64,000 nt of DNA from Desulfocurvibacter africanus subsp. africanus DSM 2603 (GTDB lineage Bacteria; Desulfobacterota; Desulfovibrionia; Desulfovibrionales; Desulfovibrionaceae), in the NCBI RefSeq assembly GCF_000422545.1, contig NZ_AULZ01000002.1, forward strand, positions 248,001-312,000, in the 5' to 3' direction. The notes below the pieces were generated by a model. That model was given only the letters and a program-made list of their open reading frames with translations, was not told where the DNA came from and did no database searches. Positions 45,108 to 54,048 of the stretch are shown piece by piece. The position numbers and the translations under genes were made by a program. The first letter of the stretch is position 1, and each line of letters begins with the position of its first letter.

Positions 45108-46868
45108 CTATTTCACCGCCAGAAAGCGATCCATCTCGCGCACCTTGGACAGTACGCGCTTGAAGATGCGGCGCACTTCTCCCAAGTCCGCCAGTGCATA
45201 CGTGTGCCTGGTGCGCAGAAGTCCGCCTAGATCCACGACCTCGTTGAACAGGTACGGCAGATAGAGCGGGTCCTGTTTGAGGAAGGCCTCCACCTGCAGC
45301 AGCGTCTCATGGATATCCTGCCGGGAGGCTGCCGGCGTGTCGAACAACCGCGCCAGGCGCTTCTCCACATTGCGCAGGGATGCGGTCCAACTTGGCGAGC
45401 GGGCTTCGAACACCGGCCTCGGACTTGGCTGCATGCATTCGGCCAAGACGGCCTGAAATGCGGATCGAGGCTGGGCGTCCAGATTTGCGAGGCAGGCCAC
45501 GGCTTCGTCCGGGGAGATTCGCGGGGCGCCCTCGATGGCCGCGCCGCCGCCCCAGACGTTGCGCACGCGCGCTCCGGACTGGGCGATGGACGCTTCCAGT
45601 TCGCGCTTGGAAGCCGCGTATTGTACCGAGCTGTAGACTTCGCCTCCGTCAGGGTCCTTTAACAGCACATGCTGATTGGGGTTAAAGCTCACCTGACGGC
45701 CGTGCTTGAAGTGCCCCGGCGCATGCACCGAATCCCCGCGCCAGCCGAAATCCTGCCCAAGCAGGAGAAAGTCGGAAACGCCGCAGCAGGCCAGGAAACG
45801 GAACATGGCCACGCCCACGTTGCCGCCGGCGTCGATAACCAGCTCCCGGTCCTGACCTATGTAAGTGGACAGGCCGCCCACGGTCCACAGGCCCAATGCT
45901 GGGCCGGGATAGCGCTCCACCACGCACGCGTCCATCTTGGTGGAGTAGATGAACGGGATGTTCGCGGCCCAGGCGCTGTCCAGGTGTTCGTAGACGGATT
46001 CCAGCGTGCGGTTGAAGTCCAGGCCCAGGCTCAGGTGGGGCGTGATGCCGGTCTTGCGCAATGCGGGCAGGGTCTGGAAGCCGCAGACCACCAGCGCGTT
46101 GCAGGTTCCCAGGCACTGGGCCAGGGCCGGACCGATCTGCGCCAGCGACGGACCAGCGCCCACGATGACCGCTGTCAGCCCTTTGGCTCGGCCCTGCAGG
46201 GCCAGCAGGCTGCGATGCGCCGAGGCCCGCCGGAAATTGCGCAGCTCGTTGCCGACCATGACGTCCTGTTTGCGGCGCAGGGTGGACAGTTCCACGGTGA
46301 AGGCTTCCAGGGCCGCGTGAACTTCTTCGGTCCAGCGCGCGTATGCCGGGCCGATCTGCTGGCTGGGCGTGTCGCCGCGCAGATACACCTTGCCGAAGAA
46401 CACGTGCATGTCGAGCTGGTGAATGACCCGCTCCATGCATTCCTTATCCGGGGCTACGAAATGGAGCTTGCCAGCCGCGATGAACGGCCGGTAGTCGGTC
46501 TGGCTCAGGCAGGCCAGAAGCATGTCCGGATCGGGCTCCAGGGCAAGTACCTTGTGGCTGTCCGGAGTGCCGGTCAGCACACGGTGCAGCCCATAGCCGA
46601 GGTTCACGCCTACGATGAACGTGGCGGCCCTTTCGGGGCTTTCCTCGGGAATCCACCTCTGGTAAACCGCCTGGGGAGAAAGGGTTTCGAACAGGCAGGC
46701 GCCCGAGGGCAACCGCCAGTCCAGAAACCCAAGACGGTTCTTGACAATGCGCGCCTCGTCGGCCGCAAGATCGCTCGAACCCTCGCGCGTTGCCGTCAGC
46801 CAGGCGAGCAGCGCGGGATTCACGCGGGACAGGGCCGCAAGGTTATCGGCGAGAAACTGCTGGCTCAT
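45108..46868 (-). CDS. DUF115 / motility accessory factor-like protein
   Basis: The protein has 586 residues from the ATG at 46868; longer open sequence upstream lies inside the divergent cysteine synthase gene. The DUF115 core is present: AVIVGAGPSLAQIGPAL (a GPS loop), CGFQTLPALRKTGITPHLSLGLD, DAGGNVGVAMFRFLACCG and LLLGQDFGWRGDSVHA. Families with this domain include the Campylobacter Maf proteins, which act on flagellin glycosylation with nonulosonic acids, and archaeal MptE. The C-terminal 150 residues are helical. Glycosylation of flagellin is the most likely role, by inference. Confidence 0.82.
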   Translation of the reverse strand: MSQQFLADNLAALSRVNPALLAWLTATREGSSDLAADEARIVKNRLGFLDWRLPSGACLFETLSPQAVYQRWIPEESPERAATFIVGVNLGYGLHRVLTGTPDSHKVLALEPDPDMLLACLSQTDYRPFIAAGKLHFVAPDKECMERVIHQLDMHVFFGKVYLRGDTPSQQIGPAYARWTEEVHAALEAFTVELSTLRRKQDVMVGNELRNFRRASAHRSLLALQGRAKGLTAVIVGAGPSLAQIGPALAQCLGTCNALVVCGFQTLPALRKTGITPHLSLGLDFNRTLESVYEHLDSAWAANIPFIYSTKMDACVVERYPGPALGLWTVGGLSTYIGQDRELVIDAGGNVGVAMFRFLACCGVSDFLLLGQDFGWRGDSVHAPGHFKHGRQVSFNPNQHVLLKDPDGGEVYSSVQYAASKRELEASIAQSGARVRNVWGGGAAIEGAPRISPDEAVACLANLDAQPRSAFQAVLAECMQPSPRPVFEARSPSWTASLRNVEKRLARLFDTPAASRQDIHETLLQVEAFLKQDPLYLPYLFNEVVDLGGLLRTRHTYALADLGEVRRIFKRVLSKVREMDRFLAVK

Positions 46869-46958
46869 GGTCCGCGCAAAGCAAGTTCCCTGCCAGGGCT
46901 TCCCTCCGCCCGGCACGGCCGCGGCGCAACTTCCCCAGCGCGTGGGAGCGCGAATAAC

Positions 46959-49298
46959 ATGCCCATACACACGAATGTCCTCTCGCTCGTCGGCAATACT
47001 CCCCTGGTGGAGATCGGCCGACTCAATCCGTATCCCGATGTCAGGATTTTGGCCAAGATCGAGTCCAAGTCCATCGGCGGATCCATCAAGGACCGCGTGG
47101 CCCTGGCCATGATCGAGGCGGCCGAGCGCTCCGGCGAGCTGACCCCGGACAAGATCGTCATCGAGGCCACCAGCGGCAACACGGGTATCGGTCTGGCCAT
47201 GGTCTGCGCTGTGAAGGGCTACCGCATCAAGCTGCTCATGAGCGAGAGCGCATCCGAGGAACGCAAGCGCATCCTGCGCGCCTACGGGGCCGAGATAGTG
47301 CTTACGCCCGGCCACATGGGCACGGACGGAGCCATCGAGGAGGCCTACCGTCTGGCCCGCGAGGAGCCGGGCAAGTACGTGCTCATGGATCAATACAACA
47401 ACGAAGCCTGCGTCCGCGCCCACCACGAGGGCACGGCCCGGGAAATCTGGGAGCAGACCGCAGGCCAGGTCACGCACATGGTGGCCACCCTGGGCACCAC
47501 GGGCACGGCCATGGGCCTGGCCAGCGGGCTCAAGGCCTTCAATCCGGCCATCTTCGTCGCGGCCGTGGAGCCCTTTGCAGGGCACAAGATCCAGGGCCTC
47601 AAGAACATGCAGGAGTCCTATCCTCCGGGCATCTACGACAAGAAGGCCCTGGACGCGGTGCTCAATGTAGAAGATGACGCCGCCTTCGACATGGCCCGAC
47701 GCATGGCCCGAGAGGAGGGCCTGCTGGTGGGCATGAGCGCGGGGGCGGCCATGGCGGGCGCGTTGCGTCTGGCCAAGGACCTGACCGGAAGCGGCCGGCG
47801 GGCCACCATCGTATTCATCTGCCCGGACAGCGGCGAGCGTTACCTGAGTACGCCGCTCTTCGCCGCGCCGACCCAGCAGGGCTTGCGCGTGCGCGATCTA
47901 GCCAGCGGGCAGGCGCGCGTGCTGGAACCCGGCAAGGCCGGCCTTGGCTTGTTCACGCCCGGTCCGAGCCTGGACCAGGCGGGCGATCTTGAGGTCTGGC
48001 GGCGCGTGGTGCTCCTGGACGTGCTCTGCCGGCATCTGCGCGCGAACGGGGTGCAGGCCAAGGCCTGCGTTGGCTTGGCCGACCTGGATGATCGCGCCTT
48101 GGCGGCGGCCCGGGCTGCCGGGATGCCCAGGCGCGAGTTCGCCCGTCGCACGCGTGAGGAGATTCAAGGTTTGGCGGCCATGCTCGGCGTGAGCGAGGAT
48201 GTCCATTTCGCCCTGGCCGGCGAGAGCACCGAGCGCGCTCTGACCCTGTGCCGCAGGCTGCTGGCCCGCGGCTTGGCCTACGAGAAGCTGCGCAGCGTCT
48301 ACTACGATGTCTTGCGGGATAAGGCCTATGGCCAGACCGGCTCCATGGATCTGGAGCGCTTGAGCCTGGGCAAGACCGTGGATCTGCGGGACTATGTCAA
48401 GGACAACCCGCGCGACTTCACGCTGCTTAAACGGGTCACCCTGCAGGATCTCAAGGCCGGCGATGCCCTGGAAACCGAATGGGGCAAGGTGCGTCCCAGT
48501 TGGTTCCTGCAGCAGGCGGCCGCGGCCCTGGATGGCCTGCCGGTCTTGAGCGTGGCCTTGGGCGCGGAGACGCACCGCTTCCCGCACCTGGAGAATTTCC
48601 GGGCCATCTGGACCCTGGGCGCGGGCGTCGTTCCCACGGCCTGGCTCGTGGCCCAGCCCGTGATCGGCGTTCTCGATTCCGCCGGGGCCGATGCGCCGGG
48701 CGTTCAGCAGCCAGTCTTCGGCCTGCGTGAAGCCGTGGGAGCTGTCTCCTCGGGAGCGGCCCTGCGCATGTGGCTCTTATCCACATCCTATCACAAGCCG
48801 CTTTCGCTGCAGAGCCTGCCCATGTGGTCAAGGAACTGGCGCAAGACGCAGGAATTGTACGTCACCTTGAGCAGCGCGGAGCGGAAAAAAGGCGAGCCGG
48901 GCCAGGCCGTGGCCCAAGCGGCCTACGACCTGCGCCAGGGGTTGTTCGCGGCGGTGGAAGACGATCTGTCCCTGCACCGATTCTGGCCCGAACTGTTCAA
49001 GTTCGTGCGCACGATCAACGCAAAGCTTGCGGTCGGACAACTCAGCGGGGCCGACACTGAGTTGTGCCTGCGCAGGCTGACGGCTTGCGATCAGGTGTTG
49101 GGCATTCTGGACCACTCGCAGGCGCCCGTGAGCCCGAGCATGCTCACCGCGGAGCTTGCCGAGCTTGTGCGCCTGCGCGAGGAGGCCCGTGGGCGCAAGG
49201 ATTTCCCCCAGGCGGACGACTTGCGCAGCAGGTTGTGGGAGAAGGGCTACAGGCTTGAGGATACGCCCTCGGGACCCAGGCTATACGTCAGGAGTTGA
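46959..49298 (+). CDS. cysK: Cysteine synthase fused to a degenerate cysteinyl-tRNA synthetase-like domain
   Basis: The protein has 779 residues. Residues 1-305 are O-acetylserine sulfhydrylase: Lys44 in SIGGSIKDR holds PLP, TSGNTG binds substrate carboxylate, TLGTTGTAMG binds phosphate, and SAGAAM is also present. Residues of about 315-779 align along their length with CysRS, including RPSWFLQQ...RFPHLENF and a C-terminal ..LREEARGRKDFPQADDLRSRL..KGY..EDTP. However, HIGH is replaced by GDLE near residue 342, the KMSKS loop is missing, and the zinc-binding Cys residues are absent. It should therefore make cysteine but not charge tRNA. The start follows GGGAG at short range. The last 11 bases overlap the antiparallel cold-shock gene. 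Confidence 0.9.
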   Translation: MPIHTNVLSLVGNTPLVEIGRLNPYPDVRILAKIESKSIGGSIKDRVALAMIEAAERSGELTPDKIVIEATSGNTGIGLAMVCAVKGYRIKLLMSESASEERKRILRAYGAEIVLTPGHMGTDGAIEEAYRLAREEPGKYVLMDQYNNEACVRAHHEGTAREIWEQTAGQVTHMVATLGTTGTAMGLASGLKAFNPAIFVAAVEPFAGHKIQGLKNMQESYPPGIYDKKALDAVLNVEDDAAFDMARRMAREEGLLVGMSAGAAMAGALRLAKDLTGSGRRATIVFICPDSGERYLSTPLFAAPTQQGLRVRDLASGQARVLEPGKAGLGLFTPGPSLDQAGDLEVWRRVVLLDVLCRHLRANGVQAKACVGLADLDDRALAAARAAGMPRREFARRTREEIQGLAAMLGVSEDVHFALAGESTERALTLCRRLLARGLAYEKLRSVYYDVLRDKAYGQTGSMDLERLSLGKTVDLRDYVKDNPRDFTLLKRVTLQDLKAGDALETEWGKVRPSWFLQQAAAALDGLPVLSVALGAETHRFPHLENFRAIWTLGAGVVPTAWLVAQPVIGVLDSAGADAPGVQQPVFGLREAVGAVSSGAALRMWLLSTSYHKPLSLQSLPMWSRNWRKTQELYVTLSSAERKKGEPGQAVAQAAYDLRQGLFAAVEDDLSLHRFWPELFKFVRTINAKLAVGQLSGADTELCLRRLTACDQVLGILDHSQAPVSPSMLTAELAELVRLREEARGRKDFPQADDLRSRLWEKGYRLEDTPSGPRLYVRS

Positions 49299-49587
49299 CG
49301 GTATGCGGGGGCGGCTCGGCTGACGGCTGCAGCGGCACGACTTCCGCGGCCTTGCGGCCGCCCTCGCCGGGCTTGAGGGTGAAGGTGACCTGTTCGCCCT
49401 GAGCAAGAGTCTTGAACCCCGGCCGCAGAATGTCGGGCCAGCTCACGAACACGTCCTCTCCGGTCTCATCGCGGATGAAGCCGTAGCCCCTGCGCTCGTG
49501 GAACCAGACCACCACGCCTCGGCGCTTGGGCGCCTTCCCTGCGATATTGGTCTGGCTTGGATGGTCGGGCATGGAAAGTGGGTTCAT
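49288..49587 (-). CDS. Cold-shock domain protein
   Basis: The protein has 99 residues. A CSP barrel covers about residues 22-85: [26 protein letters not shown], with RNP1 (YGFIRD) and RNP2 (DVFVSW), then [21 protein letters not shown]. There is an extra N-terminal 20 residues and a Pro-rich tail. The ATG overlaps the infA stop (ATGA), so it is translated after IF-1; a second possible start is Met6. An RNA-binding chaperone cotranscribed with IF-1 fits a role in translation. Its 3' end overlaps the end of the cysK fusion on the other strand. Confidence 0.88.
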   Translation of the reverse strand: MNPLSMPDHPSQTNIAGKAPKRRGVVVWFHERRGYGFIRDETGEDVFVSWPDILRPGFKTLAQGEQVTFTLKPGEGGRKAAEVVPLQPSAEPPPHTVNS

Positions 49588-49802
49588 TTCATCCGGTAGG
49601 TGATGCGACCTCGGGTCAGGTCGTAGGGAGAAAGCTCAACTTTCACACTGTCACCGGGCAGGATGCGGATATAGAACTTGCGCATCTTGCCGGATATGTG
49701 GGCCAGCACATCATGTCCGTTGCTCAGCTCCACACGGAACATGGCGTTGGGCAGGGCCTCCTGCACAACACCGTCCACTTCAATGGCGTCTTCCTTGGGC
49801 AT
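49584..49802 (-). CDS. infA: Translation initiation factor IF-1
   Basis: The protein has 72 residues, the exact usual length, from the ATG at 49802; an in-frame start 20 codons upstream is rejected. It shows the S1-like fold signatures [41 protein letters not shown] and [22 protein letters not shown]-1 sits in the 30S A site during initiation. It is followed at once by the cold-shock gene through a stop-start overlap. Confidence 0.97.
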   Translation of the reverse strand: MPKEDAIEVDGVVQEALPNAMFRVELSNGHDVLAHISGKMRKFYIRILPGDSVKVELSPYDLTRGRITYRMK

Positions 49803-49950
49803 TCCCTGACGTCTCCTGTGGCCTGCCCCGTTTTCCACCGGGAGGCATTCATGAAGAAACATTCATGTTCAGGCCAATCCCGCCGGTAAGCGTAAACGCT
49901 TTCGCTGTCAACTGGAAAGTATGGCACAGCGTAAGCGCAGTACTTATGGC

Positions 49951-50334
49951 TTACTGCTTCATGCGGGTCATGCACTCCAGGCGCAATGCTTCCAGGTCGC
50001 GGTCCATGTCAGCCTGTCGCTCACGGCAGAAGTCGAGATAGGCTACATAGAGCCCGGCCTGCGCCATCTGGTCGTTTTCACAGGCGGCATGCAGACGCTC
50101 GGCGGGCATCTCGTCCAAGACCTTGTCCACGAAGATACCGATCCACTTGGCGAAGAACTCACGCGGCGGCGGGGCAATGCCTTGAGCAAAGGCGTCCAAG
50201 GTTTCGTCATCCAGGGATTGGCCCACGGGGAACATGCAATCCAGCATGTCCCGTCGTTCTTCGTGACCCATGCTGGGCGCGACCATGCTCATAAGGGCCT
50301 TGAGCAGGAAGCTTCTCAGTGCGTCTTTATCCAT
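49951..50334 (-). CDS. Conserved helical protein of unknown function
   Basis: The protein has 127 residues from the ATG at 50334, chosen because GGAGG precedes it by 5 bases. It is entirely helical in composition, with an FFAKWIGIFVDKVLDEMP middle and an AYLDFCRERQADMDRDLEALRLECMTR end. No signal or membrane segment is seen and I do not recognise a family. It stands upstream of infA with a 148-base gap, so cotranscription is uncertain. Confidence 0.65.
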   Translation of the reverse strand: MDKDALRSFLLKALMSMVAPSMGHEERRDMLDCMFPVGQSLDDETLDAFAQGIAPPPREFFAKWIGIFVDKVLDEMPAERLHAACENDQMAQAGLYVAYLDFCRERQADMDRDLEALRLECMTRMKQ

Positions 50335-50418
50335 GCGGCCTCCGCGAGATGCCATTGAAGATTGCGGCCATGCAGGAACATATGCAGTTTTTGCGCTGTA
50401 TGGACAAGTCTGGTTGAA

Positions 50419-50451
50419 GAAAAAGGCCGCCCGGCTGACGCTGGGCGGCCT
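50419..50451 (-). terminator. Intrinsic terminator of the flgO-like gene
   Basis: On the minus strand AGGCCGCCC (50443-50451) pairs with 50424-50432 and is followed by TTTTT (50424-50420). It lies 20 bases after the lipoprotein stop. Confidence 0.88.
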
Positions 50452-50470
50452 GATGTACAGCTATGGGCGG

Positions 50471-51049
50471 CTAACGTCTGGCCGCTGTGGAGAAGGCTGT
50501 CTTGACCGTGGGATCCAGGCCGGCATCTCCCCATACGCCCGGTATAAGGGCGCGCAGATTGGAACTGGCGGGCAGTTCGTAATCGTAACCGGCAATGACG
50601 GCCGAGTCCTTCAGGCGGATAACGCGCGCGTTGACGTAGAGCACGTCATAGGCCGTGGTGTAGGAGCCCACGAGTCGGGCTTTGCCGGGAACCTCCGTCT
50701 GGGCCTCGTCCGGGTTGGCTAGGCGCTTGGAGACGGGGTTGAAGCCATGCTGGGCCAGCTTGGAGGATATCTGTTCCGGGATGAGTTTGCCCAGGGTCGA
50801 CTCCTTACTGGGATCGCCCAAATAGATGAAGTCGGAGATGATGATGCCGTCCCCTTCCACCAGTACTTCCTCCAGGGCGTCGACCATGACGTTGGCGGCG
50901 CGATAGTTGGCGTCCACCAGGCAGGTGCGGGCCGAACATTCGCCTCGGGTGAAGGTCTCGCCGATGATCTTGGCCTGCTTTTGCGAGCAGGCGGCGAGAG
51001 CCAGGGCCATGAATAGAGGGAAACAAAGCAATACGCTGAAAAGACGCAT
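50471..51049 (-). CDS. FlgO-family outer-membrane lipoprotein
   Basis: The protein has 192 residues with a signal peptide and lipobox ending at Cys21 (LALAAC). The mature part matches the FlgO domain: ANYRAANVMVDALEEVL, IIISDFIYLGDPSKESTLGKLIPEQISSKLAQHGF, and VVGSY-type (LVGSYTTAYDVLYVNARVIRLKDS) strands. In Vibrio, FlgO supports flagellar stability in the outer membrane. It lies downstream of pnp on the same strand, 141 bases apart, and has its own terminator. Confidence 0.83.
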   Translation of the reverse strand: MRLFSVLLCFPLFMALALAACSQKQAKIIGETFTRGECSARTCLVDANYRAANVMVDALEEVLVEGDGIIISDFIYLGDPSKESTLGKLIPEQISSKLAQHGFNPVSKRLANPDEAQTEVPGKARLVGSYTTAYDVLYVNARVIRLKDSAVIAGYDYELPASSNLRALIPGVWGDAGLDPTVKTAFSTAARR

Positions 51050-51190
51050 GCGGGCATCCTCGGTTGTCGAGTAAATCGGACGCGGCCGGAATGCGCATCC
51101 ACCTGCAGCTCTCTTCGGCCATCCGGCGGAAATGTTTAGTCCCGATTACAGGAAAACCACAGTAAAGACGATGCGCGCCAGTGCGAGCCT

Positions 51191-52015
51191 TTAAAGGGCG
51201 ACAATGACAGCCGAGATCAATCGGCTCATGGCCTCGCCGCTGAGAGCCGCCATGGCCAGGATCTCCTCCAGGCTCGTCTCGGCCATGCAGTCCGGAAGAT
51301 TTTTATTGGTCAGGCAGGAAATTCCCAGCAGGCGCAGTCCCATGTGCCGGGCGGCGATGGCTTCCAGGACCGTGGACATGCCCACGGCGTCGGCTCCCAG
51401 TCTGCGGTAGGCCCGAGTTTCTGCCGGCGTCTCGAGCTGCGGCCCGGGAACCTGGATGTAGACGCCGCGCTCCAGGCGGATACCGAGCCGCAAAGCCTGC
51501 TCCATGGCCAGTGCGCGCAAGCCGGGATCCCACACGGAGCTCATGTCCGGGAAGCGTGGTCCCCACGCTTCCGTGTTGGGGCCCGTGAGCGGGCTGACGC
51601 CCGTGGCGTTGATATGGTCCGTGATGCACATGAGCGAGCCTGCGTCACATTGAGGGTTGATCGCCCCGGCGGCGTTGGTCAGCACGAGTGCATCCACTCC
51701 CAGGCGGGCCAGGACGCGCACGCCGAAGCAGACTTCGGCCGGGGAGTAACCTTCGTACAGGTGAAAGCGGCCGGAGAGGGCGAGCACGCTTCGACCTTCG
51801 ATGGTCCCGCAGATCAGGGCTCCGGCATGGCCGGGCACCGTTGATTTGGGGAAGCCGGGTATCTCTGCATAAGGTATTGTGCATGCATTTTGCAAAGAGT
51901 GCGTCCAGCTACCCAGGCCCGTACCCAAGACAACGCCCGCGCGGACAGGGGGCGTCAGGGATATTCTGGCGCGGAGATATTCCGTGGCGGCTTCCACTAA
52001 TTGTTGATTTTGCAT
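51191..52015 (-). CDS. Purine nucleoside phosphorylase (class II, hexose-type trimer family)
   Basis: The protein has 274 residues. It carries the NP-II/PNP-MTAP motifs: GVVLGTGLGSW for phosphate, VPGHAGALICG, LSGRFHLYEGY, VLTNAAGAIN, YIQVPGPQLETPAETR and DAVGMSTVLEAIAARH, then SCLTNKN. It splits inosine, guanosine or related nucleosides with phosphate to give free base and ribose-1-phosphate. The length fits the trimeric 270-280 residue family. It is divergent from motA across 123 bases. Confidence 0.94.
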   Translation of the reverse strand: MQNQQLVEAATEYLRARISLTPPVRAGVVLGTGLGSWTHSLQNACTIPYAEIPGFPKSTVPGHAGALICGTIEGRSVLALSGRFHLYEGYSPAEVCFGVRVLARLGVDALVLTNAAGAINPQCDAGSLMCITDHINATGVSPLTGPNTEAWGPRFPDMSSVWDPGLRALAMEQALRLGIRLERGVYIQVPGPQLETPAETRAYRRLGADAVGMSTVLEAIAARHMGLRLLGISCLTNKNLPDCMAETSLEEILAMAALSGEAMSRLISAVIVAL

Positions 52016-52138
52016 ATCGACATCTTTGTATGTTAGAGTCTCAGTACCGGTTGGCCATAGGGACGATTCAGCGCACCCGCATCTTGATAGCGGCCATTCG
52101 CAGGCAGCTCAACCAGTAAATGCAAGGGCGTAGAGCAG

Positions 52139-52894
52139 ATGGATATCGCAACACTGGGCGGATTGATCATCGGCCTGACAATGGTCGGTGGCGCGATTTA
52201 CATGGGAGGGGATTCATTTCTCTTCATCAACCTTCCCAGCATTCTCATCGTCATCGGCGGCACGCTGGCGGCCATCTGCGTAGCCTTCCCCTTTGAGGAA
52301 GTGCGCCAGGCCATAGCCGCGGGTTTCAAGGCTTTTGCCTCACGCAAGGTCCGGCCTCAGGAAGTGGTCGATATCATGATCCGCGTGGCCGACATCAGCC
52401 GGCGTGAAGGTCTTGTCGCTCTGGAGAACATCCAGACCGAGAACAAGGTGCTCAAGAAGGCCTGTCAGCTCATTGCCGACAACGCCGACCCGGATATCAT
52501 CCGTGACACGTTGCGCATCGAAATTTCGTCCATGAAGCGCCGCCACCGGATAGGTCAGGAAGTGTTCCGCAAGTTGGCCGGTTTCGCGCCCGCTTTCGGT
52601 ATGATCGGAACGCTCATAGGTCTGGTGCAGATGCTCGCCCGCCTGGACGACCCCAAGGCCATCGGCCCGGCCATGGCCGTGGCCATCATCACCACTTTTT
52701 ATGGCTCGGTTCTGGCCAACCTGATCTTTCTGCCCATTGCCGGCAAACTCAACGCCCGTACGCTGCAGGAAACTCTGCACATGGAGATCATTTTCGAAGG
52801 CGCCAAATCCATCCTGGAGAACAACAACCCCAGGCTGGTGTACGAAAAGTTGTCCTCCTTCATAGCCCCGCAGGAGCGTCGGTATGACCGATGA
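52139..52894 (+). CDS. motA: Flagellar motor stator protein MotA
   Basis: The protein has 251 residues with four membrane helices (about 5-22, 33-53, 150-172 and 182-203). Typical parts are INLPSILIVIGGTLAA, a cytoplasmic loop with charged residues that act on FliG, and KLAGFAPAFGMIGTLIGLVQML. Sequence resembles the PomA-like branch as much as proton-type MotA, so the ion cannot be fixed. It overlaps motB by 11 bases. Confidence 0.95.
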   Translation: MDIATLGGLIIGLTMVGGAIYMGGDSFLFINLPSILIVIGGTLAAICVAFPFEEVRQAIAAGFKAFASRKVRPQEVVDIMIRVADISRREGLVALENIQTENKVLKKACQLIADNADPDIIRDTLRIEISSMKRRHRIGQEVFRKLAGFAPAFGMIGTLIGLVQMLARLDDPKAIGPAMAVAIITTFYGSVLANLIFLPIAGKLNARTLQETLHMEIIFEGAKSILENNNPRLVYEKLSSFIAPQERRYDR

Positions 52895-53633
52895 GGAACT
52901 GCAAAACCGACCTCTGGACTCGGATGACGAAGAGTCCCAGGATAACTCGTCGGATTGGCTGACAACATTCGCCGACCTGTCGCTTCTGCTTCTGTGTTTC
53001 TTCATTCTGCTCTTTTCCATGTCCAATCTGGACCTTACCAAGTTTACGGACTCGTTCCAGGCCGTGCAACTCGCCTTGCAAGGCAATAAAAAGGATCTAT
53101 CCTCGTCGCGCATTGTGCGCGACGAGCAGGCAGTGCTTATCGATCAGGTCAAGCTCCAGCGCCAGATCATGGAGAACCAGCGCAAGCTGTTCACGGAAGT
53201 GCAGTTCTATCAGAATACCAAGGGCCTCAAAGGCGTGGTAGGCGCGCATTTCGACAAAGGCATCATCACCCTGCGCGTGCCTTCGGACGTCATGTTCGCC
53301 CCAGGCCAGGTGGAACTCACGACCCAGGGCGTGGCCGTGCTGCGGGATCTCAAGGATCTGCTCATCAAACACGCGGACCAGCGTATCAACATACGCGGTT
53401 TTACCGATGACGTGCGGCCCTCGGGCAATTCCCGCTTCAAGGATAATTGGGAAATATCGGCCATGCGCTCGGTAAATGTCTTGCGTGTGCTCATGTCCTT
53501 GGGCATGGAGCCCACCAGGCTTACGGCCACGGGCTTGGCCGACCTGGAGCCTCTGTTCCCGAACAACAGTACGGAGAATCGAGCGCGCAACCGGCGGATT
53601 GAGATTACGCTGGAGAAACGCGTCGGCGGATGA
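52884..53633 (+). CDS. motB: Flagellar motor stator protein MotB
   Basis: The protein has 249 residues. A cytoplasmic N-terminus is followed by the single helix with the ion-binding Asp31 in FADLSLLLLCFFILLF. The OmpA-like peptidoglycan-binding domain (about residues 115-245) has INIRGFTDDVRPSG...FKDNWEISAMRSVNVLRVL and NRARNRRIEITL. Together with MotA it forms the stator anchored to the cell wall. The PilZ gene follows after 16 bases. Confidence 0.95.
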   Translation: MTDEELQNRPLDSDDEESQDNSSDWLTTFADLSLLLLCFFILLFSMSNLDLTKFTDSFQAVQLALQGNKKDLSSSRIVRDEQAVLIDQVKLQRQIMENQRKLFTEVQFYQNTKGLKGVVGAHFDKGIITLRVPSDVMFAPGQVELTTQGVAVLRDLKDLLIKHADQRINIRGFTDDVRPSGNSRFKDNWEISAMRSVNVLRVLMSLGMEPTRLTATGLADLEPLFPNNSTENRARNRRIEITLEKRVGG

Positions 53634-53649
53634 TGACAGGGAGGTAGTT

Positions 53650-54048
53650 ATGGACTTCAAGTTAGAGATACCTGACGGCGATAATCAGCGCGGAGCCTTC
53701 AGGACTAGAATTCCCGGGCTCAAGGCCAAGCTGCAGGAGACAGGCGTCAGTTTTGATGTCAAGGACCTGAGTGCGACGGGCATTGCCTTGCTGGCTACCG
53801 TCGAATCCAGGCTCAAGGAAGGCACCACTGTCACCGCGGATCTGATGATCGCCGGCAAGCCCGTGCTGATCGGTCTCAAGTCCAAGATCGTGCGCCGTAT
53901 CAACCAAGATATTCTGGCTTGCCAATTCGTGGAGTTGGATAGACGCCAGGAAGCTAGGCTGGACAAGCTGGTGCTGGAATTTCAGAAGCGTATGATCGCT
54001 CAACGCAAGGCCAAGCAGCAGTCCAAGTCCGAAGATAAGCTGGGTTAG
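53650..54048 (+). CDS. PilZ domain protein, MotAB-linked
   Basis: The protein has 132 residues from the ATG at 53650, which follows AGGGAGG; longer frame upstream overlaps motB. It opens with FRTRIPGLKAKL in the place of the RxxxR c-di-GMP motif, then VKDLSATGIALLA (D.S..G), matching PilZ. Strands (KPVLIGLKSKIVRRINQDILACQFVELD) and a Lys/Gln-rich C-terminal helix follow. Placement behind motAB suggests c-di-GMP control of motor speed, as with YcgR. Its TAG stop is the first three bases of repeat copy D. Confidence 0.85.
   Translation: MDFKLEIPDGDNQRGAFRTRIPGLKAKLQETGVSFDVKDLSATGIALLATVESRLKEGTTVTADLMIAGKPVLIGLKSKIVRRINQDILACQFVELDRRQEARLDKLVLEFQKRMIAQRKAKQQSKSEDKLG

Noticed and set aside
45669-46958. 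Long open extension before the cysteine synthase domain on the plus strand
   Set aside because: It is the antisense of the DUF115 gene, has no family similarity, and the cysteine synthase has a good start at 46959 with the usual N-terminus.
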